From: Nonomuraea sp. NEAU-A123
GTDB lineage: Bacteria; Actinomycetota; Actinomycetes; Streptosporangiales; Streptosporangiaceae
DNA: 64,000 nt
NCBI RefSeq assembly: GCF_018603905.1
Contig: NZ_JAHFZZ010000011.1
Coordinates: 124,001-188,000, forward strand
Direction of reading: 5' to 3'
The notes below the pieces were generated by a model. That model saw only the letters and a list, made by a program, of their open reading frames with translations. It had not been told where the DNA came from and ran no database searches. The position numbers and the translations under genes were made by a program. This document shows positions 41,567-50,926 of this stretch, in pieces; position 1 is the first letter of the stretch, and each line of letters starts with the position of its first letter.

Positions 41567-43049
41567 GCCTGCCACCCGCGCCGAGCAGGTACAGCAGGGC
41601 GCCCACCAGGAGCGAGGCCAGGGCGATGCCGCCCACCAGCCAGAACCACGTGCCGTAGGCGATCCTCGCCCCGAACAGGACGAACGAGCCGGCCTCGTTG
41701 GAGATCAGCGGCGTCCACGAGCCCGACAGCGTGGAGATCACCCCCACGAGCGAGGCCAGGGCGCCGATGATCGAGGCCACCCAGAAGACGGCGGGCGAGG
41801 CCAGCCGCCGCGCCTCGAACTGGGTCCGGTAGCGGCGCACGATGATGAGCACGTCGATGAAGAGCACCACGATCGACAGGCACCAGATGACCGTGACCGC
41901 CGCCTGCAGCACGTTGTAGACCTCGGTCTGCGCGTCGGCCGGTGCGGCCGCCGCGAAGGGCACCACGACGAACGCCACCACGGTGAAGAGCGCGGCCAGC
42001 ACCGTCTGGATCCACACCGCCACGTCCGGCACCTTCTGCGCGTTGACGTGCGAGACGGCCTGGGGGAGCCGCCGGTCGAGGCCCGAGACGAAGATCAGGC
42101 GGGCGAAGGAGTAGTTGTAGACGACCGTGATGATGAAGAACATCGCCGCCAGCAGCAGCGCCACCAGCTTGCCCGCCCAGTCGCCCAGCCCGATGCCGAC
42201 CGCGGCCGCCACCGAGGTGATCTGCGCGGACTTGTCCGCCGGGACCGAGACCATCACGCCCCAGGTGGCGGCGAGGTAGGCGATCATCACGGCGAGCGAG
42301 CCCCACAGCAGGTAGCGGGTGACCGCACGGTCCTGCCGGATCTCCACGCCCATGTTCAGCGGCACCTCGACGCCGAGCAGGGCCAGCACCGCCAGGCCGA
42401 AGAAGCTCCAGTTGGCGAAGTTGATCCCGTGCTCGGCCGACGGGCTCCAGGTCGCGAAGTCCCACGGGTTCGTCGCCGCCGCGTTCCCCTTCAGCAGGTG
42501 GGCGACTCCGGCCGCGAAGATCAGCAGGATGGCCAGGCCGTACGCGAGGAAGACGACGTTGACCACGTTCTGCGTCAGCCGGAACCGCAGCACGGCCAGC
42601 ACGGCGGCCAGCACCAGGATCGCCACGATCAGCCCGCCCTGTGCCTGCACCGACAGGCCGCCCACGGCGGGGAAGACGAAGCCGAGGAACGAGATCGTCA
42701 GCGTGCCCGTGGCCACCATCACCAGCACGCCCGGCCACCACGCGCAGAACCCGGCGAAGAACCCCCAGAACGGTCCGAAAGCCTTGCTGGTCCATAGGTA
42801 GATCGAGCCCTCGCCGGGGAACATGGCGCCGAGCTGCCCGGTCACGATCGCGCACGGGATGAGGAACAGCGCGAACGCGATGATCCACCAGCCGAACGCG
42901 GCCGGACCGGCGCTCTGGATCACCGCGGCGTTCGTGATGAACAGCACGATCGCCACGAAGATGGCGACCATGTCGAACGTGGTGAGCACCTTCGGCAGGA
43001 TCCCGCCCGCCACCCGCTCGGACAGCAGGTCGTCGCCGGACGTCGTCAT
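41550..43049 (-). CDS. APC-family amino acid permease
   Basis: 499 aa with twelve helices. The N terminus VLTTFDMVAIFVAIVLFITNAAVIQSAG and MFPGEGSIYLWTSKAFG are the substrate-gate helices of APC permeases. EVPLNMGVEIRQDRAVTRYLLWG and VYNYSFARLIFVSGLDRRLPQAVSHVN are also typical. It probably imports amino acids or related amines. ATG 43049 follows GAGGGGGCG. The end overlaps the terminator of the convergent symporter operon. Confidence 0.88.
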   Translation of the reverse strand: MTTSGDDLLSERVAGGILPKVLTTFDMVAIFVAIVLFITNAAVIQSAGPAAFGWWIIAFALFLIPCAIVTGQLGAMFPGEGSIYLWTSKAFGPFWGFFAGFCAWWPGVLVMVATGTLTISFLGFVFPAVGGLSVQAQGGLIVAILVLAAVLAVLRFRLTQNVVNVVFLAYGLAILLIFAAGVAHLLKGNAAATNPWDFATWSPSAEHGINFANWSFFGLAVLALLGVEVPLNMGVEIRQDRAVTRYLLWGSLAVMIAYLAATWGVMVSVPADKSAQITSVAAAVGIGLGDWAGKLVALLLAAMFFIITVVYNYSFARLIFVSGLDRRLPQAVSHVNAQKVPDVAVWIQTVLAALFTVVAFVVVPFAAAAPADAQTEVYNVLQAAVTVIWCLSIVVLFIDVLIIVRRYRTQFEARRLASPAVFWVASIIGALASLVGVISTLSGSWTPLISNEAGSFVLFGARIAYGTWFWLVGGIALASLLVGALLYLLGAGGRQKGPA

Positions 43050-43104
43050 GGGGCGCCCCCTCAGCAGCATCTACCTGCCAAGATCCGCCGCGCCCCGACC
43101 GGCG

Positions 43105-43692
43105 TCAAGGAGCCACGGGCTCCACGCGGAGTTTGGCGGAATGCTTTACCAGGGTGATCAGCACCTCCCTGCTCGAATCGCGCTTCCTGGCATCGCACAG
43201 GACGATCGGGATCGACGGGTTCAGCTGGAGAGCCAGCCGTACCTCGTCGAGCTCGAACGTCCGCGCGCCCTCGAAGCAGTTGACCGCCACCACGAACGGC
43301 GTGCCGCGGCGCTCGAAGTAGTCGATCGAAGGGAAGCAGTCGGCCAGGCGGCGGGTGTCGGCCAGGACGACCGCGCCCAGCGAGCCCTCGGCCAGCTCGT
43401 CCCAGACGAACCAGAACCGCTCCTGTCCCGGCGTGCCGAACAGGTACAGCACGTAGTCGCTGCCGAGCGTGATGCGGCCGAAGTCCATCGCCACGGTCGT
43501 CGTGCGCTTGGCCTCCACCGACGAGATGTCGTCGATGCCGACGCCGCGGTCGCTCAGGATCTCCTCGGTCCGCAGCGGACGGGTCTCGGAGACCGCGCCG
43601 ACCAGCGTGGTCTTGCCCGCGCCGAAACCACCGGCCACCAGGATCTTGATCGCCGTAGGCAGGCGCGGGCGTTCAGAGCGATCGAAGGCCAT
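43105..43692 (-). CDS. cvnD: Conservon GTPase (CvnD type)
   Basis: 195 aa. The Walker A GGFGAGKTTL (Lys27) and the FGTPGQERFWFVWDEL segment, equivalent to the G3 switch, define the MglA/Ras-like GTPase of actinobacterial conservons. VVAVNCFEG takes the place of the usual NKxD. It acts downstream of the sensor kinase and roadblock protein at the membrane. Its start overlaps the DUF742 gene by 20 bp. Gene order CvnA-B-C-D is exactly canonical. Confidence 0.94.
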   Translation of the reverse strand: MAFDRSERPRLPTAIKILVAGGFGAGKTTLVGAVSETRPLRTEEILSDRGVGIDDISSVEAKRTTTVAMDFGRITLGSDYVLYLFGTPGQERFWFVWDELAEGSLGAVVLADTRRLADCFPSIDYFERRGTPFVVAVNCFEGARTFELDEVRLALQLNPSIPIVLCDARKRDSSREVLITLVKHSAKLRVEPVAP

Positions 43693-44065
43693 CGAGCACC
43701 GCCCTGTACATGTTCATGTCGTGCATGTCCACCTCGGATTGCGGTTCCTGGGCCGAGACGAGTTCCCTGTCGAACAGGTCGCCGAGCAGCACCCGGATCG
43801 TGCCCGCGGGCAGATCCAGGTAGGCGGCGATCTCGGCGACGGACTTGGGCTCGCGGCAGAGCCGCAGGATCGACAGATGTTCGGGGTCGAGCCCGGCCTC
43901 GGGGCCGGGCGGCGGGCCGATGGCCAGGGCCATGGAGATCAGGTCGAACTTGCCGTGCGCGGGCTGGGTCCGCCCCCGCGTCACCACGTAGGGCCGGATG
44001 ATCTCCGGATCGACCCAGTGCTCGTCCAAAGGCTCGCCCATGGGGTCGTGGTCAGGGGTGTTCAC
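43673..44065 (-). CDS. cvnC: Conservon DUF742 protein (CvnC type)
   Basis: 130 aa. This is a DUF742 winged-helix-like protein: IRPYVVTRGRTQPAHGKFDLISMA, LSILRLCREPKSVAEIAAYLDLPAGTIRVLLGDLFDRELV. It functions with the kinase, roadblock and GTPase proteins. It is coupled to the roadblock gene by a four-base overlap and to CvnD by 20 bp. Confidence 0.94.
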   Translation of the reverse strand: MNTPDHDPMGEPLDEHWVDPEIIRPYVVTRGRTQPAHGKFDLISMALAIGPPPGPEAGLDPEHLSILRLCREPKSVAEIAAYLDLPAGTIRVLLGDLFDRELVSAQEPQSEVDMHDMNMYRAVLDGLRSL

Positions 44066-44478
44066 CGATCACCCCTGGCCACGCCCTCGGCGCGGACGCC
44101 CGTGGTGAGGTACTGGCCGACTCGGGCGACGAGCATGGCCATCTCGTACGCGATCAGGCCGATGTCCGCGTTCTGCGCGCACAGCACGGCCAGGCACGCC
44201 CGCTCACCCGCCACGGTCACGATGAGGAACCGCGAGCGCCACTCCACCACCGTCTGCTTGACCGGGCCGCCGCCCACGTGCTCGGACAGGCCCTTGGCCA
44301 GGCTCTGCAGCCCGGAGGCCACCGCCGACAGGTGCTCGCCGTCGGTCCGCTGCAACGCCGCGGACGAGCCCATCAGCAATCCGTCGGAGGACAGCACAAT
44401 GGCGTGCTCGGCCTCCTTGACCCGGCCGATCAGATCGTCGAGCAGCCAGTTGAGATCCGTGCCGGAACCAGGTGTCAC
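44062..44478 (-). CDS. cvnB: Conservon roadblock/LC7 protein (CvnB type)
   Basis: 138 aa with the roadblock fold: LNWLLDDLIGRVKEAEHAIVLSSDGLLMGSSAAL, LSAVASGLQSLAKGL and AVLCAQNADIGLIAYEMAMLV. Roadblock proteins act as regulators of the partner GTPase. It overlaps both neighbours by four bases. Confidence 0.95.
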   Translation of the reverse strand: MTPGSGTDLNWLLDDLIGRVKEAEHAIVLSSDGLLMGSSAALQRTDGEHLSAVASGLQSLAKGLSEHVGGGPVKQTVVEWRSRFLIVTVAGERACLAVLCAQNADIGLIAYEMAMLVARVGQYLTTGVRAEGVARGDR

Positions 44479-46787
44479 GTGTCGCCTCCCGGTTGCTCGC
44501 CCTTGAGCCCGTCCATGATTTTGGCCGCTTCGGTCCTGCCCAGATTGGTGCCCGACTGCAGAGATCCCATCATCGCGCGGATCTCCTCCGGCGAGCGTTC
44601 GTCATCGTCCTCCTCGGGGTTCGGCCGCGCGGCGGGCGCCTCGTCACGCAGGGCGGGGGCAAGGTTGGCCTGCGGCACCCGCAAGGGCAGGCCGGAAGGG
44701 GTGTACTCGGGGGCGGGCGCGGGCTCCGGGCGCGCGCGCCTTGGCTCCGGCAGGACGCGCTCGCGTTCCGGCGCCTGTTCGGCGGACCTGCGGGGCGGGG
44801 CCACGGTCAGCCGGCGCACGGTCGTCGACGCGGCCGGCCGCGTCGCCGTGGCGACGGCCTTCCTGCGGGGCAGCCGCGTCGGCTCATCACCCTCCTCCGG
44901 CTGGTCGCCGAGCTGGACGAGCTGCTGGGGGAGCAGGGCCACGACCGTGGTCCCTCCGTACGGCGAGGACTTGAGCACGACCTGGATCCCATGGCGCCCG
45001 GCCAGGCGGCTGACCACGTACAGGCCCAGGCGCGCGGTGCCGGTGATGCGGAACTCCGGGGGGTCGGCGATGCGCTCGTTGGCGGCCACCAGGTCCTCCG
45101 GCTTCATGCCGAGGCCGCGGTCCTCGATCTCGACCACGTAGCCGTTGGCCACCAGTTGCCCGCGGACCTCGACGGTGGTGTAGGGCGGGGAGAAGGAGAC
45201 CGCGTTCTCGATCAGCTCGGCCAGCAGGTGGACGACGTCACCCACGGCGCGGCCCAGCAGCACGACGTCGCCCATCGGCATGAGCGTCACCCGGGTGTAG
45301 TCCTCCACCTCGGCCAGCGCGCCGCGCACCACGTCGACCATCGGCACCGAGCGCCGCCACGTGCGGGCGGGTGAGGAGCCGGAGAGCACGATGAGGTTCT
45401 CGGCGTTGCGCCGCATCCGGATGGCCAGGTGGTCCAGCCGGAAGAGCTCCTTCAGCTCCTCGGGATCGGTCTCACGCCGCTCCATCACGTCGAGCACGGT
45501 CAACTGCCGGTGCACCAGGCCCTGGGTCCTGCGGGCCAGGCTGAGCAGGATGTCGCGGATGCTGCGGCGCAGCTCGGCCTGCTCGGCGGCGACGCTGACC
45601 GCGGTGCGCTGCATGGTGTTGAACGCCTGGCCGACCTGCCCGATCTCGTCGTCGCCGAAGTCCAGCGACGGGGCCTCCCGCGCCAGGTCCACCTCCTCAC
45701 CGTGACCGATCCGCTCCACCAGACGGGGCAGCCGCTCGTTGGACAGCTCGTGCGCGGCGTCCCGCAGCTTCTGCAACTGGGCGAGGAGCGTACGGGCCGT
45801 GGTGATGGACAGGACGATCGACGCGATGACCGCGATGAGCCCCAGGCCACCGGCCAGGAGCAGCCGTACGACCACGCCGACCGCGACCGGCACCGCGCGG
45901 TCCACGAGGCGGTCACCCGCGCTGAGCACGAGGGCGTTGAAGTCGGCGAGGGCACGTTCAGAGGCGGTCTTCCACTGGTCGGCGCCGAACGGGACGCTCT
46001 CCATGCTGGCGTCCTGCTCGACGAGCCGGGTTTCGAGCTCGCGCAGGCGGTTGAACGTGGTGCTCGCGGCCAGCTTGTCGTAGGCGGCCTTCTCGGAGTC
46101 GGGCAGTTCGGCCGCGGCCTGCTCGGCGAGGATGCGCCAGGCGCCCACGGTCTCGGCGAACTGCGTGTGTTCCGCGGCGGTCAGCCGGCCCTCGGCCAGG
46201 GCGCCGGCGAGCAGGGCGTCCTCCCGGGCGAGAACCTCGCGCGCCCTGCTCAGCGCGAGGAGCGTGCGGATGTCCTTGGCGACGATCTTGTCATCGAGGG
46301 TGGCCACCGAGCCGTAGAGCCGGTAGATGGAGTCGATGACGTCGGCGTAGGCATCGGTCGCCTGCACCCGGTTCATGCGGCCCGCGTCGACGGCCTGCCG
46401 GGTGGTCTTGAGCGTGTCGAGCCGCCGGAAGACGTCGGTGACCCGTTTGGCGCCGTCGTCGTCCGTCGCCCAGTCGACCACGCTCGAACTCGCCGCCTCC
46501 TCGAAGGTGGCGATCGCTCGGTCGGCCTGCTTGCGCTGGGCCTCCAGATCCTTGCGGGAGCGGAACGTCCCGTCGCCGAGCTGGATGATCGACAGCCGGC
46601 GTTCGCGTTGCAGCTCGACGAGCAGCGGCTCGCTCGGACTGACCACGGCGTTGTCGAGCTGCGAGACCCAGAGCAGGTTGACGCCCTCGCGGAGGGTCAC
46701 CCAGGCGGCGAACACCCAAAGCGCCGCAAGGGAGAGCAGTAGAGCAATGATCTTGGTCCGCAGTCGTGAATTGCGGAAGCGCATCAT
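44475..46787 (-). CDS. cvnA: Conservon sensor histidine kinase with nitrate/nitrite-sensing-type domain (CvnA type)
   Basis: 770 aa. An N-terminal membrane helix (IIALLLSLAALWVFAAW), a helical extracellular NIT-type domain (about 55-295), a second membrane helix (VVVRLLLAGGLGLIAVIASIV), a HAMP-like region with VGQAFNTMQRTAVSV, then an ATPase domain with LAELIENAVSFSPP, EDRGLGM and LGLYVVSRLAGRHGIQV. The C terminus is a long Pro/Arg/Glu-rich tail ending GLKGEQPGGDT. ATG 46787 (two adjacent ATGs) follows AGGGTAGGT. It is divergent from the terpene synthase gene, with a 187-bp AT-rich spacer that probably holds both promoters. Confidence 0.93.
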   Translation of the reverse strand: MMRFRNSRLRTKIIALLLSLAALWVFAAWVTLREGVNLLWVSQLDNAVVSPSEPLLVELQRERRLSIIQLGDGTFRSRKDLEAQRKQADRAIATFEEAASSSVVDWATDDDGAKRVTDVFRRLDTLKTTRQAVDAGRMNRVQATDAYADVIDSIYRLYGSVATLDDKIVAKDIRTLLALSRAREVLAREDALLAGALAEGRLTAAEHTQFAETVGAWRILAEQAAAELPDSEKAAYDKLAASTTFNRLRELETRLVEQDASMESVPFGADQWKTASERALADFNALVLSAGDRLVDRAVPVAVGVVVRLLLAGGLGLIAVIASIVLSITTARTLLAQLQKLRDAAHELSNERLPRLVERIGHGEEVDLAREAPSLDFGDDEIGQVGQAFNTMQRTAVSVAAEQAELRRSIRDILLSLARRTQGLVHRQLTVLDVMERRETDPEELKELFRLDHLAIRMRRNAENLIVLSGSSPARTWRRSVPMVDVVRGALAEVEDYTRVTLMPMGDVVLLGRAVGDVVHLLAELIENAVSFSPPYTTVEVRGQLVANGYVVEIEDRGLGMKPEDLVAANERIADPPEFRITGTARLGLYVVSRLAGRHGIQVVLKSSPYGGTTVVALLPQQLVQLGDQPEEGDEPTRLPRRKAVATATRPAASTTVRRLTVAPPRRSAEQAPERERVLPEPRRARPEPAPAPEYTPSGLPLRVPQANLAPALRDEAPAARPNPEEDDDERSPEEIRAMMGSLQSGTNLGRTEAAKIMDGLKGEQPGGDT

Positions 46788-46929
46788 ACCTACCCTGTGA
46801 AAGTCATTTGAAATGGCTGACCACCAGGACATGCAGTGGCATACCGGCGCTGAAGACGTGGGCACCCTAGCAAAGAGAGCGATCTTGACTCAACCGGCCG
46901 TATTCATTTGCGGTGAAATATCCGTTTTT

Positions 46930-46958
46930 CTGACTCGATTAGTCAAATATCGTATTAA
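46930..46958 (+). promoter_or_regulatory. Promoter with palindrome for the terpene synthase gene
   Basis: CTGACT (46930-46935), 17 bases, TATTAA (46953-46958) forms a plausible promoter 17 bp before GTG 46975. The -35 is embedded in TGACT-CGATT-AGTCA (46931-46945), an inverted repeat that could bind a regulator. The region is unusually AT-rich for this genome. Confidence 0.5.
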
Positions 46959-46974
46959 TGGATATCCTCGGCGG

Positions 46975-48015
46975 GTGAGTGACCCGGGCGGCCGCGCGTA
47001 CTTCGGCATCCGCAACGATCTCGCGGACCGGTTGCTCAAGGGATCGCATCAACTGGCGGGCGTGCCCGAGGGGGACCGGGGCGCCGTCCTGCGGGCCGCG
47101 CTCGATGCCGTTCCCGAAGCGGCCGGGCTGCTGCGCCCCTTTCCCGTCCTGTTCGCCGATGGCGAGAGCTCGGCGAGCCGGCTGGCCTTCAGTTGCCTGT
47201 CCGCCGCGGCCACGTTCCCGCTCGCGCGCCGGGACCAGATCGCCGAGCTCGGGGCGCTGACCGCGATCCTGTTCGGCCTCGACGACATCGCCGACGGCAT
47301 CTCCGGAGAGTGGTCCGACCGCGACTTCACCGCCTTCATCGCCCGGCTCCGCGCCACGGTCACCGGCACGTCCTTCGCCGCCACGCCCGCTGCCGAAGGG
47401 CCGATCGAGCAGGTCCTGGGCGCCTGGCAGGCGTGGTGCGCCCGCTTCCACGGGCACGCAGGCGCGGCGGTCCACGCGCCGAACCTGGGGCGACGGCTGG
47501 AGCTGGCCGGCGCGGCCATGGTCCGCGAGCGCGCCTGGGCGGCGGGCCGGGCTCCCTGGCCGGAGTACGCGGACTACCTGGCGAACGGCCTGCTCACGAT
47601 CCTCTACCCCACCTGGTGGGCCGCCGCCCTGGCGATCCGCGGTCCCGTCCCCGCCGAGGCCGCCCACTGGACGTCGATCGAGCCGGCCACCCATCTCGGC
47701 GCGGCCTGCATGCGGCTGGCCAACGACATCAGGACGTTCGAGCGGGAGAAGGCCGAGGGCAAGCCCAACTCCATCAGCATCCTGGAGAACGCGGGCACGG
47801 GCACGGCGCGGGCGCTCACGAAGGTCTCGGCGCACATCGGCGAGCTCGACACGGAGTTCGGCGCCGCGCTCGCCGACCTGCCCGCCGAACTGGCGGAGAT
47901 CGCGGAGGGGCAGCGCAGGAGCGTGTCGTTCAACGGCCGCTGGTACCTGGCCAGGGACACGCACGCGTACACCGTTCAGGAACTGGCCGGAGATCTGGAG
48001 TCCCATGAGGGTTAG
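46975..48015 (+). CDS. Class I terpene synthase (terpene cyclase family)
   Basis: About 346 aa. The metal motifs are both present: LDDIADG with DDxxD at Asp103-Asp107, and NDIRTFERE (Asn250, Thr254, Glu258) as the NSE triad. FNGRWYLARDTHAYT near the C terminus takes the place of the usual RY pair. It should ionise an allylic diphosphate using Mg. The GTG at 46975 is the best start; the frame continues upstream through the AT-rich promoter region. It converges on a class II diterpene cyclase with stops overlapping by four bases (TTAG), so the two probably act in sequence on a C20 substrate. The product cannot be predicted. Confidence 0.85.
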   Translation: MSDPGGRAYFGIRNDLADRLLKGSHQLAGVPEGDRGAVLRAALDAVPEAAGLLRPFPVLFADGESSASRLAFSCLSAAATFPLARRDQIAELGALTAILFGLDDIADGISGEWSDRDFTAFIARLRATVTGTSFAATPAAEGPIEQVLGAWQAWCARFHGHAGAAVHAPNLGRRLELAGAAMVRERAWAAGRAPWPEYADYLANGLLTILYPTWWAAALAIRGPVPAEAAHWTSIEPATHLGAACMRLANDIRTFEREKAEGKPNSISILENAGTGTARALTKVSAHIGELDTEFGAALADLPAELAEIAEGQRRSVSFNGRWYLARDTHAYTVQELAGDLESHEG

Positions 48016-49514
48016 ATCCGGCGGGCGAGATGCGACGAGGCGATGACGGCGGCGCGGACCACGGCGACCGGCGTGTAAAGGTCCTTGTCATGCCACAGGG
48101 GAGGATGCTCCTCGCCTGACGACCGGGTCAGATACGCGTGACCGCGGTCCACGGCCCGCTCGCATCGCGGGTCCGCCCGCCACCGGGTCAGCAGCAGGAT
48201 CTGCATCGCGTAGGCGGTCTCCTCCGCGGTGCCCGCCCAGCGGCCCCACGATCCGTCCGGCCGCTGGGTCCCCAGCACCCAGCCGACGGCCGCGTCCACC
48301 GCGCCCGCCGACAGGTCGCCGCCGAACTCCTCCAGCGCCAGCGCGCAGGCCGCCGTGGCGTAGTAGCGCGAAGCATGCCATCTGTCGGTCCAGCTCCCGT
48401 CCGGCTCCTGCCGCTCGCGGATCCAGGCGGCCACCTCGGCGATGGTCTCGCGGTAGCGGACGGCGGCGGCGGGCAGGCAGGCGACGTACTGGCCGAGGGC
48501 GTCGAGCACGTGCGCGTTGACGCTGACCGAGGTGCCCTGCTCTCCCTGCCAGGTGGAGAAGCGCGTGCCGGAGCGGAAGGCCCATAGGCAATCCGGCTCG
48601 TACGGCATGCCGAGCAGCGCCAGGGCGTACAGCGCCACAGAGGTCGTGTCGGCGTCGGCGGGCAGCCCGGGGCCGGCGGGGGCGCCGGCGGGACCGATCG
48701 CCGCCCTGAGGTCGGCCACCATCTCCGGCGGCACCTCGACGGGCACGCCCGCGCGGATCAACCAGCTCAGCACCCAGCCCCGCTCGAACACCGTGATGGG
48801 CAGCCCGACGGGCACCGGACCGCCGTGGCGCCTGGCCACCGCCTCAAGGTGCCCGCGGGCCGGGTCGTGCACGTCGCGCGCGCCCCGCTCGCCGAGCCAG
48901 GCGGCGGTGGCCGCGGGTGAGGCCCCGACGGTGCCGATCGCCGTCGGCCGGCCCACGGGCGCCCCGTTGGCCGCCGGGCCGCCGATCTCCAGAGCGTGCA
49001 GCAGCTTCTCCGGCACCTCGGCCCCCGACTCGATCCACGATCTGACCCGGTCGAGCGCGTCGTAGCTCATCCCGTCGGGCAGTGACAGCGGGCCGTGGCC
49101 GGCCAGGCTCTCCAGGTGCCGATTGATCAGAGCGACCAGCGAGGGCACGATGTGCTCGATCGCCGGCATGTCGGGCAGTTCCAGGGGGCCGTCCAGCCAG
49201 CCGGCCAGCACGCGCAGGCCGTGCTCGGCGGCCTCCCCGAGGCTCTGCCCGTCGGTGCCGGACTCCCCGCGCAGCAGCGCGGACAGGATCGCCTCGGTGG
49301 CGCTCAGGGTCGGCACCAGCCCGTATCCGTCGGGCGCCCCCCAGGCGCCGTCCTGCCGCTGGGCGGCGACCAGGTAATCGATCCGCTCCTGGTGGCCGAC
49401 CAGCCAGGGAACGAGCGTGACCAGCCGGCCCGTCTCGTAGACCGAGGACGAGACCTGACCCCAGGGCCGGAACATGAGATCCGTCAGCAACGCCGCCGCC
49501 TCCCCGCCGCTCAC
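48012..49514 (-). CDS. Class II diterpene cyclase (halimadienyl/copalyl-diphosphate-synthase type)
   Basis: 500 aa with alpha-barrel QW-like repeats (RQDGAWGAPDGYG, QEPDGSWTDRW, QRPDGSWGRWAG). The catalytic acid motif appears as DADTT (Asp287-Thr291), the DxDTT variant reported for the mycobacterial tuberculosinyl diphosphate synthase, in place of plain DxDD. Length is almost the same as that enzyme. It would protonate and cyclise geranylgeranyl diphosphate without removing the diphosphate. GTG 49514 overlaps the P450 stop (GTGA), so both are translated together. No GGPP synthase is encoded in this window. Confidence 0.87.
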   Translation of the reverse strand: MSGGEAAALLTDLMFRPWGQVSSSVYETGRLVTLVPWLVGHQERIDYLVAAQRQDGAWGAPDGYGLVPTLSATEAILSALLRGESGTDGQSLGEAAEHGLRVLAGWLDGPLELPDMPAIEHIVPSLVALINRHLESLAGHGPLSLPDGMSYDALDRVRSWIESGAEVPEKLLHALEIGGPAANGAPVGRPTAIGTVGASPAATAAWLGERGARDVHDPARGHLEAVARRHGGPVPVGLPITVFERGWVLSWLIRAGVPVEVPPEMVADLRAAIGPAGAPAGPGLPADADTTSVALYALALLGMPYEPDCLWAFRSGTRFSTWQGEQGTSVSVNAHVLDALGQYVACLPAAAVRYRETIAEVAAWIRERQEPDGSWTDRWHASRYYATAACALALEEFGGDLSAGAVDAAVGWVLGTQRPDGSWGRWAGTAEETAYAMQILLLTRWRADPRCERAVDRGHAYLTRSSGEEHPPLWHDKDLYTPVAVVRAAVIASSHLARRI

Positions 49515-50896
49515 GCCTGACGGCTCCGCTCGATCGGCAGCAGGTTCAGCATGAGTTTCTCCTTCGGCCGTACCGACGCTCCCGGCACGGGGGTGAGCCG
49601 CTGCGGGTTGGCCAGCGTCAGCTGGTACCTGCTCAGCAGGTTGGCGATCACGAGCGGGGCCTTGAGAAAGAACAGGTGCCGGCCCAGGCACACGTGCGGG
49701 CCGGCGCCGAACGGGATCGAGGCGTAGCGATGCCGGCGCTCGGTCTGCTCGGGCGCCCAGCGCTCCGGGTCGAACGCCAGCGGCCGGTCCCAGAACTCCG
49801 CTAACCGATGGGTCGTGTACGGGCTGACCAGCACCTGCGAGCCGGCCTTGATCCGGACACCGCCGATCTCGGTGTCCGCCACGGCCTGGCGGGGGATGAT
49901 CCAGCCCGGCGGGTACAAGCGCACCACCTCTTGCAGGACCATGCGGAGATACCTGAGCCTCGCCACGTGGGCCGGCCGGACCGGGCCGTCGCCGACCACC
50001 TGGCCGATCTCCTCCCGCAGCTTGGCGTACACGTCGGGATAGTCGTGCAGCACCGACCACAGCCAGGTCAGCGACACCGCCGTGGTCTCCGACGCCGCGC
50101 CGTAGACGCTGACCAGGTCGTCGCGGACCTGCCGCAGATCGGCCGTGCCCGTCTCCCGGATCCTGGCCCTGAGCAGCGCCGAGACCACTTCGTTGGTGTC
50201 GGTGCCCTCCTTGAGAGCCCGTTCGATCAAGGGGTGGACGATCTCGTCGATCTTCTTCGTGGCCGCCAGGAAGGCCCGGTCTCCCGGCACCCTGACGGAG
50301 TAGGGCACGAAGGGGAAGAGCAGCCGGAAGCCGATCGACGTGGCGCACGTGGCGAACTCGGGCAGCAGCCGCTCGGCGACATCCCGGGGGATCCGCCCGC
50401 CGAACAGCACCTTGATGACGCTCTCGTTGACGATCGCCGTCATCTGGTGCCCGGCGTCGATCGGCCGGCCGGTCCGCGCGTGCTCGTCCAGCTCGGCGAC
50501 GCGGCCGGCGATGATGTCGGCCAGGTCCTCGCCCAGCGAAGCCGTGTACCTCGCGGTGAACAGCGGCTGGAGGACCTTCCTGCTGGACTCCCAGCCCGCG
50601 CCCTCACCCAGGATGCTCTGGCCGGTCACGCGCCGCAGCGGCCGCCAGAACATGCCTTCGCGTACGAAGGTGGACCAGTCGGTCTTGAGCACCTGCTGGA
50701 CGTGGTCGGGATGGGAGACCAGGTAGGGCCGGAACGGGCCGATGTGCAGCCGGACGATCCGCCCGCCGGCGTCGGTGCCCATCTTGGCCAGCTCGGTGAC
50801 CGGGTCTCGCAGCAGCCTGGGGAGGGCTTGGTGGAAGGGCAGGACTTGGGGTTCTTGTTCGTCGGTTGGAAGTCCGGGTGCCACGCGATCCTCCAA
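49511..50896 (-). CDS. Cytochrome P450 of the diterpene locus
   Basis: 461 aa. I-helix GAASETT (266-272), ExxR EVVR (323-326), PERW (377-380) and the heme segment FGAGPHVCLGRHLF with Cys403 are all in place. Unlike most secreted-pathway enzymes it has no signal anchor, so it is a soluble bacterial P450. It is the first gene of a two-gene operon with the class II cyclase and probably oxidises the cyclised terpene. GTG 50896 follows GGAGGA. An 8-bp inverted repeat 31 bp upstream may be its operator. Confidence 0.92.
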   Translation of the reverse strand: MEDRVAPGLPTDEQEPQVLPFHQALPRLLRDPVTELAKMGTDAGGRIVRLHIGPFRPYLVSHPDHVQQVLKTDWSTFVREGMFWRPLRRVTGQSILGEGAGWESSRKVLQPLFTARYTASLGEDLADIIAGRVAELDEHARTGRPIDAGHQMTAIVNESVIKVLFGGRIPRDVAERLLPEFATCATSIGFRLLFPFVPYSVRVPGDRAFLAATKKIDEIVHPLIERALKEGTDTNEVVSALLRARIRETGTADLRQVRDDLVSVYGAASETTAVSLTWLWSVLHDYPDVYAKLREEIGQVVGDGPVRPAHVARLRYLRMVLQEVVRLYPPGWIIPRQAVADTEIGGVRIKAGSQVLVSPYTTHRLAEFWDRPLAFDPERWAPEQTERRHRYASIPFGAGPHVCLGRHLFFLKAPLVIANLLSRYQLTLANPQRLTPVPGASVRPKEKLMLNLLPIERSRQA

Positions 50897-50926
50897 CAGC
50901 CCGTCTCACCTGACGGACATTTCCTG

